Assembly (NCBI GenBank): GCA_018241225.1
Contig: JAFEEG010000014.1
Location: 64,011-128,010, forward strand
Source of the DNA: Pseudomonadota bacterium
GTDB taxonomy: Bacteria > Pseudomonadota > Gammaproteobacteria > Burkholderiales > Burkholderiaceae_C
Direction of reading: 5' to 3'
DNA length: 64,000 bases
Shown in pieces: positions 47,358 through 55,230 of this stretch (positions within the stretch are counted from its first letter, which is position 1; every line of letters begins with the position of its first letter). The position numbers and the translations under genes are program-made. The notes beneath the pieces are model-generated. The model was not told the DNA's origin and searched no databases. It saw only the letters and a list, made by a program, of their open reading frames with translations.

Positions 47358-48983
47358 TTACTTGCCGCCCATGGACGACTCGATCTGCTTTTGCACCTTC
47401 TCGAGGTTGAAGGAGCCCGGCGTCTGGCTGGGCGGGTAGTCCTTCATGGTCTTGAGGAAGCGCGCCGCGAAAGCCTGCATCGGCGCGATCATGTAGACAC
47501 GCGAGAGGAACCAGTCGTTGTACGTGTTGGAGCTGTGCTGCGATTTCTCGAACGGGTCTCTTCGCAGGTTGAACAGCAGCGGCACGCGCAGTTCGACGAA
47601 GGGCTCGCGCCACACGCCGAAGCCCTCTCCACGGTTTTCCAGGAACACGGCCTTCCAGTCGTCGTAGCGGATGGCCACCACCTGACCGTCGTCGTTCACG
47701 TACATGAACTCGTGGCGCGGCGACTCCTTGGTCTTGCCGGTGAGGTAGTCCAGCTGGTTGTAGCCGTCGATGTAGTTCTTGTAGTTGCGCCCGTTGAGCG
47801 ACACGCCCTTGGCCAGCTTGTCCTTGATTGCCGTATCGCCGCCGATGGCGGCAAAGGTGGGCAGCCAGTCTTCATGCGAGACGATGCCGTTGAGCGTCTT
47901 GCCCGCCGGGAAGTGCTCGGGCCACCGCACGAAGGCGGGCACGCGGTAGGCGCCTTCCCAGTTGGAGTTCTTCTCGCTGCGGAACGGCGTGGTGGCGGCA
48001 TCGGGCCAGGTGTTGTAGTGCGGACCGTTGTCGGTCGAATACATCACGATGGTGTCCTTGGCCAGACCGTTGTCGTCCAGGAACTTGAGCAGCTCGCCCA
48101 CCATGGCGTCGTGCTCGATCATGCCGTCGGTGTACTCGTCGTTGCCCTTGTGCCGGTTGGCCTGCTTCACGTGCGTGCGGAAGTGCATGCGCGTGGCGTT
48201 CCACCATGTGAAGAAGGGCTTGCCTGCCTTGGTCTGGCGCTGCATGAAGTCCTTGGCCGCGGCCAGGGTCTCTTCGTCGATGGTCTCCATGCGCTTCTTG
48301 GTCAGCGGGCCGGTGTCCTGGCACTTGCCGTCGGCCTTGCACTTGAGCACGCCGCGCGGGCCGAAGACTTCCTTGAACTTCTTGCCGTTGGCCATGACCA
48401 TGTCGGCGGGGTAGTCTTCGTTCTCGGGCTCTTCCTCGGCGTTGAGGTGATAGAGGTTGCCCACGAACTCGTCGAAGCCGTGCACGGTGGGCAGGTGCTC
48501 GTCGCGGTCGCCCTGGTGGTTCTTGCCGAACTGGCCGGTGGAATAACCCAGGCTCTTGAGCACCGTGGCCATGGTCACGTCGGTCTTTTGCCAGCCTTCC
48601 TTGGCGCCGGGCAGGCCCACCTTGGTCATGCCGGTGCGCACCGGCACGTTGCCGCCGATGAAGGCGGCGCGCCCGGCGGTACACGACTGCTGGCCGTAGT
48701 AGTCGGTGAAGGACAGGCCTTCGTTGGCGATGCGGTCGATGTTGGGCGTCTGGTAGCCCATCATGCCGCGGTTGTTGTGGCTGATGTTCCAGGTGCCGAT
48801 GTCATCGCCCCAGATGACCAGGATGTTGGGCTTCTTGCCGTTGCTGCCGGTAGATGCTGGCGCCGGCTTGGCCGGTGCCGCCGCGGGTGCGGCCTTGTTC
48901 TGCGCATGCACCACGGACACGGCGCCCAGCGCAGCCAGCGCGAAGGCCGGTGCCAGCAGGCAGCGCTTCCATTGCAAACTCAT
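47358..48983 (-). CDS. periplasmic arylsulfatase (type I sulfatase)
   Basis: A 541-residue exported sulfatase. Signal peptide ends near VVHAQ; a Pro/Ala/Lys linker follows. The metal-binding start PNILVIWGDDIG and the formylglycine site SCTAGRAA (Cys101) are present; the signature is CTAGR rather than CxPSR, a variant seen in this sub-branch and still needing Cys-to-formylglycine conversion. Later metal and sulfate ligands lie in YSTDNGPHYNTWP and the GKNHQGD region. ATG 48983 has GGAAGGGG about nine bases upstream. Likely releases sulfate from an organic sulfate ester; no FGE gene is nearby. Confidence 0.93.
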   Translation of the reverse strand: MSLQWKRCLLAPAFALAALGAVSVVHAQNKAAPAAAPAKPAPASTGSNGKKPNILVIWGDDIGTWNISHNNRGMMGYQTPNIDRIANEGLSFTDYYGQQSCTAGRAAFIGGNVPVRTGMTKVGLPGAKEGWQKTDVTMATVLKSLGYSTGQFGKNHQGDRDEHLPTVHGFDEFVGNLYHLNAEEEPENEDYPADMVMANGKKFKEVFGPRGVLKCKADGKCQDTGPLTKKRMETIDEETLAAAKDFMQRQTKAGKPFFTWWNATRMHFRTHVKQANRHKGNDEYTDGMIEHDAMVGELLKFLDDNGLAKDTIVMYSTDNGPHYNTWPDAATTPFRSEKNSNWEGAYRVPAFVRWPEHFPAGKTLNGIVSHEDWLPTFAAIGGDTAIKDKLAKGVSLNGRNYKNYIDGYNQLDYLTGKTKESPRHEFMYVNDDGQVVAIRYDDWKAVFLENRGEGFGVWREPFVELRVPLLFNLRRDPFEKSQHSSNTYNDWFLSRVYMIAPMQAFAARFLKTMKDYPPSQTPGSFNLEKVQKQIESSMGGK

Positions 48984-49149
48984 GTCTTGTACCCCTTCCA
49001 TTTCTTGTGACGAGCCGGCACTGGTGTAGCAACCGGGCCGCCGCGAGGGTAACAGAGCCCCATGTCGACGAGGCCTGTTGAAATCGACGGAAACGCCGGT
49101 AACGCGTCCCCGCCTAAAATCTCTCCCCTTTTGCGCAACTGAATTTCCC

Positions 49150-50091
49150 ATGGACGTCGTCGTCAACGAAGAACTTAAGGCCTATATCGATCCACTGACG
49201 TCCGAGGAATACGAAGCACTCGAACGCAGCCTGCTGGCCGAAGGCTGCCGTGATGCACTGGTGCTTTGGGGCGACGTGCTGGTGGACGGACACAACCGCT
49301 ACTCCATCTGCAAGAAGCACAACCTGCCCTTCCAGACGGTGCAGAACACCCGCTTCCAGTCGATGGAGGACGTGCACCTGTGGATGATCGACCAGCACCT
49401 GGGCCGCCGCAGCATCTCCGACTTCCAGCGCGGCGTGCTGGCATTGCGCAAGCGCGAGATCATGACGGCCCGGCGCGCACAGCGCATTGCCGAGACGGCG
49501 GCCCCGGCCGAGGCCGAGGTGCAGACCGACTCGGCAGCGCAGGCCGCACCGGCGCAAGAGCCGGCCACGGCAGCCGTCGAGGGCGACACGCTCAATACGC
49601 GCGAGTCGCTCGCCCGAGCAGCGCGCCTGCGCAGCACGCAGGTTGCCATGATCGAGAAGATCCACCAGAGCGCGGCGCCCGAGGTGGTGGCGGCCGTCAA
49701 GTCGGGCGAGCTGTCGCTCAACGCAGCGGCCGCGGTCGCCAGCCTTCCAGCCGAAGAGCAGGCCGCTGCGGCAGCCGGCGGCAAGGACGAACTCAAGCAG
49801 GCGGCCAAGCGCGTGCGCGAAGCACGCCGCAAGCCGCCGAAGGAAAGCGAAGAAGGCGCGAGCGCAACGGCAGATGCGGCTGATGCCCCAGCGGCGGCGC
49901 CGGCAGGCGACAGCGAAGAGCTCGTCACCCTGCGCAAGCGCGTGGCTGAACTGAAGGCGGAGAACACCAAGCTCAATGCCGAGATCGCAGTGCTGCGCAA
50001 GCAGGTGCTGAACCTGCTGGACAAGCCGGCCGGGTCGTCGGAAGAGGCGCCGGGTGCGCCGGCCGACGCCGAAGCGGACGCGCCCTTCTAG
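49150..50091 (+). CDS. ParB-N-domain-like protein with coiled-coil tail
   Basis: A 313-residue protein. Residues 5-75 resemble a ParB/RepB N-terminal nuclease-fold domain (IDPLTSEEYEALERSLLAEG, VDGHNRYSICKKHN), but the CTP-binding GERRxR is DGHNRY. A short helical segment (residues 150-215) resembles the ParB HTH, and residues about 255-300 form a coiled coil (RKRVAELKAENTKLNAEIAVLRKQV; use the parts RKRVAELKAENTKL). No parA is nearby and this is not a partition locus. It may be a nucleoid or regulatory relative. Start ATG 49150. Confidence 0.8.
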   Translation: MDVVVNEELKAYIDPLTSEEYEALERSLLAEGCRDALVLWGDVLVDGHNRYSICKKHNLPFQTVQNTRFQSMEDVHLWMIDQHLGRRSISDFQRGVLALRKREIMTARRAQRIAETAAPAEAEVQTDSAAQAAPAQEPATAAVEGDTLNTRESLARAARLRSTQVAMIEKIHQSAAPEVVAAVKSGELSLNAAAAVASLPAEEQAAAAAGGKDELKQAAKRVREARRKPPKESEEGASATADAADAPAAAPAGDSEELVTLRKRVAELKAENTKLNAEIAVLRKQVLNLLDKPAGSSEEAPGAPADAEADAPF

Positions 50092-50098
50092 GGCCGGC

Positions 50099-50581
50099 TC
50101 AGTCGTCCAGCGCGATCACGTCGCGCCCTTCGGCCTGCGCGAGCAGTCGCGCAATGGCCTGGGCCGCGATCTCCATGCGCTTGACGTCCTGCGCCTGCAG
50201 ATGCGGGCAGGCCTTGGTGCTGGCGCCGCACAGGCTGCCGTACAGCCGCCCGTCGCCAAGGCGAACCGGCACGCCGACGTGACCGCCGAGCTGCATGTAG
50301 ATGGGAGGCAATTCGTACTCATCGACGACTTCGCGAACATTGCACACCAGCGCGGGAAACCTGCCGTTGGCAATGCGCCAGCACAGGCTCAGGTCGAGCG
50401 GGTGCGCACCGCCGACCTCGATGAGCGTCATGCCATCGTCCTTGGACACGTGGCGAAACACGCGCTGGTCGTTCACGAACTCCCCGACGAACACCACGTC
50501 CAGCTCCAACGTCTCTCGAATGAGGCCGAGCATGTTGCCGACCGATCTCTCGACGATGGACTGCGCGTGTTCAGAGTGCAT
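50099..50581 (-). CDS. GAF-domain protein
   Basis: A 160-residue single GAF-like domain (VERSVGNMLGLIRETLELDVVFVGEF, in parts SVGNMLGLIRETLELDVVFV and VGVPVRLGDGRLYGSLCGAS). No effector domain is attached. A binding ligand cannot be assigned. It stands seven bases from the ParB-like gene end (convergent). Confidence 0.82.
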   Translation of the reverse strand: MHSEHAQSIVERSVGNMLGLIRETLELDVVFVGEFVNDQRVFRHVSKDDGMTLIEVGGAHPLDLSLCWRIANGRFPALVCNVREVVDEYELPPIYMQLGGHVGVPVRLGDGRLYGSLCGASTKACPHLQAQDVKRMEIAAQAIARLLAQAEGRDVIALDD

Positions 50582-50722
50582 CGGCCAATTCTGGCACCGG
50601 ATGCGCACCGCGACATGCGTGCCGCGCAATATCCCCCATCGGCAATCGGCCGGGACAAATGAATGCCAAATGCAAGGCTGCGCCCGCGACTGCGGTGCGG
50701 CCTAAAGTCTTCATCCGACGAC

Positions 50723-51382
50723 TCAGTCCCTGTCCGGCGCGCCCAGCGGGAACAGCGGCCGGTACGGGCGCCCCTCCTCCACCGCGCGAGCAAAGGATGG
50801 CCGCGCCAGCAGGCGCGCGCGGTAGGCCTGCACCAAGGGGTACTTGCCGGAGATGCGATGGGTCCAGTCTGCATAGAACAGCGACGGCGCCGCGCCGCAA
50901 TCGGCGAGCGTGAAGTCTTCGCCGGCCGCCCAGGTGCGGCCTTGCAGTCGCCCCTCCAGCCACGCGTAGGCCTGCTCCAGGCGCTGCTCGGCCACCGCGC
51001 GCCCGGCCTCCTTCGTGCCGGGCAGCTTGCCCAGGGCGCTGTCCACCGCGAACTGGATGGCGGACATGACGTACAGGTCGAAGAAGCGGTCCAGGAAGCG
51101 CACGTCCAGCGCAGCCAGCGGGTCTTGCGGCAAGAGGCGCACCGGGCCGGGATGGGCAAGCTGCAGGTACTCGACGATGAGGCTGGTCTCCAGGATGGTG
51201 CGCTCGCCGTCCAGCAGCATCGGGAAGCGCGCCATCGGCCAGCGCTTGAGCCACTCGGCCGCATGCTGGGGCGTGTCCGGCCCGAGCATGCGGTACTCGA
51301 ACGGCGTGGCGTTCTCGTAAAGCGCGACCAGCGCCTTTTGCGTGTACGAGGAAAAGGGATGCCCGTAGAGCGCGAGTGCCAT
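50723..51382 (-). CDS. glutathione S-transferase family protein
   Basis: A 219-residue GST. The thioredoxin-fold half has the active-site region LYGHPFSSYTQKALVALYEN and the glutathione motif ARFPMLLDGE...ILETSLIVEYL; the C-terminal helical half has WAAGEDFTLADCGAAPSL. It is divergent from an HxlR-family regulator, with two operator-like repeats in between, so its expression probably responds to an electrophile sensed by that regulator. Confidence 0.93.
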   Translation of the reverse strand: MALALYGHPFSSYTQKALVALYENATPFEYRMLGPDTPQHAAEWLKRWPMARFPMLLDGERTILETSLIVEYLQLAHPGPVRLLPQDPLAALDVRFLDRFFDLYVMSAIQFAVDSALGKLPGTKEAGRAVAEQRLEQAYAWLEGRLQGRTWAAGEDFTLADCGAAPSLFYADWTHRISGKYPLVQAYRARLLARPSFARAVEEGRPYRPLFPLGAPDRD

Positions 51383-51394
51383 GCTGATTCAACC

Positions 51395-51411
51395 ACTTGT
51401 GAGTTGCAATG
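51395..51411. promoter_or_regulatory. operator-like repeat 1 (imperfect)
   Basis: ACTT-N9-AATG, with the pattern ACTTGTGAGTTGCAA. It is the imperfect copy of the element centred 37 bases away and lies 13 bases from the GST start. Confidence 0.45.
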
Positions 51412-51431
51412 GGTTGGACCATACTCGCACC

Positions 51432-51448
51432 ACTTGCAATTCGCAAGT
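51432..51448. promoter_or_regulatory. operator-like repeat 2
   Basis: ACTTGC-AATTC-GCAAGT is a 6-bp inverted repeat with ACTT-N9-AAGT outer symmetry, a type used by HxlR-family dimers. It lies between the divergent GST and HxlR genes. Confidence 0.55.
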
Positions 51449-51466
51449 AGCCAAACGGAGAAAAGC

Positions 51467-51967
51467 ATTTCCCAGACAGAACGATCCGGCTGCCCCATCA
51501 ACCTCTCGCTCGAGCAGTTTGGCGACCGCTGGAGCCTCATCGTGATTCGCGACGTGATGTTCGGCAACCGGCGCAGCTTTGGCGAGCTGCTGGCAAACAG
51601 CGAGGAAGGGATTGCCTCGAACATCCTGGCCGACCGGCTCAAGCGGCTGACGGCCTCTGGCCTGCTCTCGCGCGAGCCCGATCCCGCCCACCGCCAGAAA
51701 GGCATCTACAGCCTGACGGAGCCGGCCATCCAGCTCGTGCCGTTGCTGGCGCACATGGGCGCATGGGGGCGGCGGCACACGCAGCCCAGCCGCGAGCTGT
51801 CGGTGCGGGCGCAGCTGCTGGAGAAAGGCGGGCCCGAGCTATGGAACGCCTTCATGCAGGAGCTGCGGCACCTGCACCTGGGCAAGCGGCGCCCGGCGCG
51901 CTCGGTGTTCGGCGAGCTGCAGGCCGCCTACGAGAAGGCCATGGCGCGCAAGGGCAGCCGCGCCTAG
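51467..51967 (+). CDS. HxlR-family winged-helix regulator, possible ATT start
   Basis: About 166 residues: [34 protein letters not shown] and [37 protein letters not shown] are the canonical HxlR blocks, with the N-terminal Cys that can sense electrophiles. No in-frame ATG or GTG precedes the domain. ATT 51467 has AACGGAG six bases upstream, with a plain start [12 protein letters not shown] 51434 is the other option, but it lies inside an operator-like repeat with a poor ribosome site. The C-terminal extension after the HxlR fold (about residues 110-166) is longer than usual. It likely represses itself and the divergent GST gene. Confidence 0.85.
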   Translation: MSQTERSGCPINLSLEQFGDRWSLIVIRDVMFGNRRSFGELLANSEEGIASNILADRLKRLTASGLLSREPDPAHRQKGIYSLTEPAIQLVPLLAHMGAWGRRHTQPSRELSVRAQLLEKGGPELWNAFMQELRHLHLGKRRPARSVFGELQAAYEKAMARKGSRA

Positions 51968-52287
51968 ATCGGTCGCGGCTGGAAGGCGATGATCGCCATG
52001 CCGGCCAGGCTCACGGCCACGCCGGCCATGTCCCAGCCGGTGGGCCGCACGCCGTCCACCGCCCACAGCCACGCCAGTGCGACCGCGATGTACACGCCGC
52101 CATAGGCCGCATAGACGCGCCCCGCTGCCGCCGGGTGCAGGCTGAGCAGCCAGGCGAACAGGGCCAGGCTGAGTGCCGCCGGTGCCAGCAGCCAGGCCGA
52201 GCCGCCCTTGTTGAACCACAGGTAGGGCAAATAGCAGCCCACGATTTCCGCAATGGCGGTGACGAGGAACAGGGCAAAGGTCTTCAT
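51964..52287 (-). CDS. YnfA/UPF0060 small membrane protein
   Basis: A 107-residue four-helix membrane protein matching UPF0060: [61 protein letters not shown] (family blocks). The fold is close to small multidrug resistance efflux pumps. The gene end overlaps the HxlR gene end by four bases. Confidence 0.94.
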   Translation of the reverse strand: MKTFALFLVTAIAEIVGCYLPYLWFNKGGSAWLLAPAALSLALFAWLLSLHPAAAGRVYAAYGGVYIAVALAWLWAVDGVRPTGWDMAGVAVSLAGMAIIAFQPRPI

Positions 52288-52317
52288 GGGCCGCGATGCT
52301 ACGGCGTGCGCGCCAAC

Positions 52318-53193
52318 CTACTCGTAGCGCCTGCCCAATGCCATCAGCTCGGGCGTGCCGATCACCGCGTTCAGGCCGTCGAAGTCGAGCATGCGCTCGC
52401 GCCACGGCTGCGTGGTGCGATGCGCCTTCAGGCTGCCAAAGTAGCCCTGCAGCGTGTGCACTACCGCACGCGCGGTGCCACCCGGAAAGATGGCGATGCG
52501 AAAGCCGTGTGCCTGCAGTGCGTCTGCATCCTGGATGGGCGTCTTGCCGCCTTCGACCATGTTGGCCAGCAGCGGTATGCGCTCGCCGAAGCGCCGGCAG
52601 GCTGCATCCATCTGCTCGGGCGAGCGCAGGGCCTCGATGAACAGCGCATCCACGCCGCATTCGAGATAAGCCTCGGCGCGGTCGAGCGCGGCCTCCAGCC
52701 CTTCCACCGCCACCGCGTCGGTGCGCGCAAGGATCAAGGTGTCGGGCGAGGTGCGCGCGTCCAGCGCGGCCTGCAGCTTGCCGCGCATCTCGTGCACGGG
52801 GACCACGGTCTTGCCGTCGAGGTGGCCGCAGCGCTTGGGAAAGCCCTGGTCCTCGATCTGGACCATCGCGGCGCCGGCGCGCTCGAAGCCGCGCACCGTG
52901 CGCTGGGTATTGAGCGCATTGCCGAAGCCGGTATCGGCATCGACGATGACGGGCAACTTGACCCGCTCGCAGATGCGCGCCAGCGTGTCTTCCACTTCGC
53001 TGTAGGTGGTCAGCCCCACGTCGGAGCGGCCTAGCCGCGTGTAGGCAATGGAAGCGCCCGATAAGTAAAGCGCCTCGAAGCCGGCCTGCTCGGCCACCAG
53101 GGCGCTGAGCGCGTCGTAGACGCCCGGCGCCAGCACGATCTCGCGCGCGGCGAGCCGGGCCTTGAAGGCGGCCTTCGATGGGTTGGTCGTCAT
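52318..53193 (-). CDS. PEP mutase/isocitrate-lyase superfamily C-C lyase (dimethylmalate/methylisocitrate lyase-like)
   Basis: A 291-residue alpha/beta-barrel enzyme. Metal site VDADTGFGN (Asp85, Asp87), EDQGFPKRCGH with the catalytic Cys122 loop (Lys120-Arg121-Cys122-Gly123-His124), and the LYLSGASIAYTRLG front loop. Lyases of this branch cleave 2-hydroxydiacids such as 2,3-dimethylmalate or methylisocitrate, giving an alpha-keto acid and a carboxylate. It is the last gene of the ten-gene catabolic operon, so it probably does the chain-splitting step. Start ATG 53193 is ten bases from the FAD gene stop. Confidence 0.9.
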   Translation of the reverse strand: MTTNPSKAAFKARLAAREIVLAPGVYDALSALVAEQAGFEALYLSGASIAYTRLGRSDVGLTTYSEVEDTLARICERVKLPVIVDADTGFGNALNTQRTVRGFERAGAAMVQIEDQGFPKRCGHLDGKTVVPVHEMRGKLQAALDARTSPDTLILARTDAVAVEGLEAALDRAEAYLECGVDALFIEALRSPEQMDAACRRFGERIPLLANMVEGGKTPIQDADALQAHGFRIAIFPGGTARAVVHTLQGYFGSLKAHRTTQPWRERMLDFDGLNAVIGTPELMALGRRYE

Positions 53194-53203
53194 GGAGATC
53201 TCC

Positions 53204-54616
53204 CTAGTTGTGCCGTTGAAGAATGGCCGCCGCGCTGCTGGCCGCGATGGCGCCGCCCGCCACCGCGCTGAGCAGGCCGTTGCCCGAGAGGTAGCCCCAC
53301 ACCGCATCGCCGGAGACGCCGCCCGCGGCGCCGCCGGCCGCGAGCAGGTTGGGCAGCGGCAGGCCATCGGATGCGCGCAGCACCCGCATGTCCGCAGCCA
53401 CGTCCAGCCCGCCCTGGGTATGGAACAAAGCACCCGTCACCTTGACGGCGTAATACGGCGCGGCCAGTGCCCGGGCGAACACGCGGCCGTCGGCCTGCGG
53501 TGCGACGCCCATGGCGCCGAGCGTGCCCTGCAGCTCGGCCACGCTGCAGCCGATGCACTGGGCCAGCTCCGCCACCGATTCGTAGCGTCGCAAGGCGCCG
53601 GCGGCTTCGGCCTCGCGGAAATCGGGGAACTCGCGAGCCAGCGCCAGCAGCGGCGCGTCGAACACGTTCCAGGCCACCCCACCCGGTTGCGCCAGCACAT
53701 GGACCGCCGCTTCCGAGTAGCCCTGCGTCTCGTCATGAAAGCGCCGGCCCCGCGCATTGATCTGGACGCCGCCTTCCATCATCACGGCCCAGCTCATCAG
53801 CGCGCCCTGCGGGGTGACCCACGAACCGTGCCCCTGGTAGCCGCCCAGGTCCCGCAGCCTGGCGCCGAGCGCGCGACCCCAGAGGATGGCGCTGCCGTCG
53901 TTGCCCACGTGGCCGCCGAAGGCCGCATCGCGCATCTCGGGCAGCAACTCGGCCACCATGGGCGAATTGCCGCCGAATCCGTTGCAAGCCAGCAGCAGCA
54001 CATCACAGCCCAGGCGCTCCTGTTGCCCGTCGGGCCGCCGATAGCCCAGGCCCATCACCCGATCCTCGTCTTGCGCCAGCCACAGCGTGTCGACCAAGGC
54101 TTCGGTAAGCACCGGGATGCCCGCGCTCTGGGCGGCAGACTGCAACGCCGCCATCAGCGCGGCACCGGTCTTCTGCGGCAGGGCATGCATGCGGTGTCGC
54201 GTGTGGCCTGGGTAGAGAAAGTTGTCGAGCAGCACCCAGTCCAGCCCGTGCCTGGCCTGCAACGCATCGAGCGCGGGACCGACGGCTTGCGCATAGGCAC
54301 GCACCAGTTCGGGCGCGGCGCGGCCGTGCGCCTTGGCCTGGATGTCGGCTGCAAGACGTTCAGGGCTGTCGTCGGCCACGCCGGCCGCATGCTGCACCCG
54401 CGTGCCCGGCGCGGGGATGAAGCCGGAGGACAAGGCGGTGGAGCCGCTGGGCTGCGCGTCGCGTTCGAGCACCACGCAGTCGATGCCCGCGTCGTGCAGC
54501 ATCAGCGCCGCCACCAGGCCGCAGGCGCCGCCGCCCACGATGGCCACCGGCACCTGCACCTCGGCGTCGAAGCGCGCTGCGCGCACCACCCGTCGATCGG
54601 GCACGGGCAAGCTCAT
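53204..54616 (-). CDS. FAD-dependent oxidoreductase (fumarate reductase flavoprotein/KstD-like)
   Basis: A 470-residue flavoprotein. FAD-binding VAIVGGGACGLVAALMLHDAG at about residues 23-43 with Glu51 of the ribose site (VVLERD), and the C-terminal FAD block LLAAGGAAGGVSGDAVWGYLSGNGLLSAVAGG (parts LLAAGGAAGGVSG, YLSGNGLLSA). No signal peptide or heme domain, so it is a soluble cytoplasmic enzyme. It may reduce or dehydrogenate a C-C double bond beside a carboxylate. The start overlaps the isochorismatase-fold gene stop by four bases. Confidence 0.88.
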   Translation of the reverse strand: MSLPVPDRRVVRAARFDAEVQVPVAIVGGGACGLVAALMLHDAGIDCVVLERDAQPSGSTALSSGFIPAPGTRVQHAAGVADDSPERLAADIQAKAHGRAAPELVRAYAQAVGPALDALQARHGLDWVLLDNFLYPGHTRHRMHALPQKTGAALMAALQSAAQSAGIPVLTEALVDTLWLAQDEDRVMGLGYRRPDGQQERLGCDVLLLACNGFGGNSPMVAELLPEMRDAAFGGHVGNDGSAILWGRALGARLRDLGGYQGHGSWVTPQGALMSWAVMMEGGVQINARGRRFHDETQGYSEAAVHVLAQPGGVAWNVFDAPLLALAREFPDFREAEAAGALRRYESVAELAQCIGCSVAELQGTLGAMGVAPQADGRVFARALAAPYYAVKVTGALFHTQGGLDVAADMRVLRASDGLPLPNLLAAGGAAGGVSGDAVWGYLSGNGLLSAVAGGAIAASSAAAILQRHN

Positions 54617-55230
54617 GCCAGCATCCGCGCAAAGGTGGCGCCGTCAACCACCTCGGCCACGTTGCGCATGTCGGCCAGGGCGGTGTCGTGGCGCTCCTGC
54701 CCGAAGGCGGCGCACACGTCCGACAGCACCAGGGTGCGGTAGTCGCGCATGTGGGCGTCGCGCACCGTGCTGGCCACGCCGCCGTTGGTGACGATGCCGC
54801 ACACGGCCACCGTGTCGATGCCGCACTTGCGCAGCACCCAGTCGAGCTGGGTATTGAAGAAGGCCGAATACGCCACCTTGCACACCGCCACGTCGACCAG
54901 GCCGGCCAGCGCGTCCACGTTGGCCTGCCCCCAGCTGCCCGGCGCAAAGTCGCCCTTGCGCAGGTAGGGCCGAAGCGAATGCAGGTGGGGCGAGATCATG
55001 GGCTCGCCCTTGGCGTCGGGCCACAGCGTGAACTGGCTCGCGGCCACCAGGCCACCGCTGGCCTTGAGCGCACGCGCGGCCCGCGCTGCACGTTCGGGCA
55101 ACGGCAATGCCATGGGGTTGGTGTCGCCGCCGCGCGCGTACGCGCCCTTCGGGTCGAGAAAGTCGTTCTGCAGGTCGATGATCACCAGCGCCGTGCGGCG
55201 CCCGTCGAGCCTGTCAGCGCTGCCGCTCAT
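54613..55230 (-). CDS. isochorismatase-fold hydrolase lacking the catalytic Cys
   Basis: A 205-residue cysteine-hydrolase-superfamily protein. Asp19 (LVIIDLQNDF) and Lys118 (VCKVAYSAFFNTQL) of the triad are present. In the signature that normally reads G-x-x-T-D-x-C-V-x-x-T, this protein has GIVTNGGVASTVRDA, with Gly151 in the Cys place. Cys-dependent amidases (maleamate, N-carbamoylsarcosine, nicotinamidase) need that Cys; true isochorismatases have a non-Cys residue there. So a non-amidase reaction is more likely. It overlaps HyuA and the FAD gene by four bases on each side. Confidence 0.87.
   Translation of the reverse strand: MSGSADRLDGRRTALVIIDLQNDFLDPKGAYARGGDTNPMALPLPERAARAARALKASGGLVAASQFTLWPDAKGEPMISPHLHSLRPYLRKGDFAPGSWGQANVDALAGLVDVAVCKVAYSAFFNTQLDWVLRKCGIDTVAVCGIVTNGGVASTVRDAHMRDYRTLVLSDVCAAFGQERHDTALADMRNVAEVVDGATFARMLA

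Noticed and set aside
54613..55230. Maleamate or N-carbamoylsarcosine amidase
   Set aside because: The nucleophilic Cys position is Gly151, so a Cys-dependent amidase is unlikely despite the fitting context.
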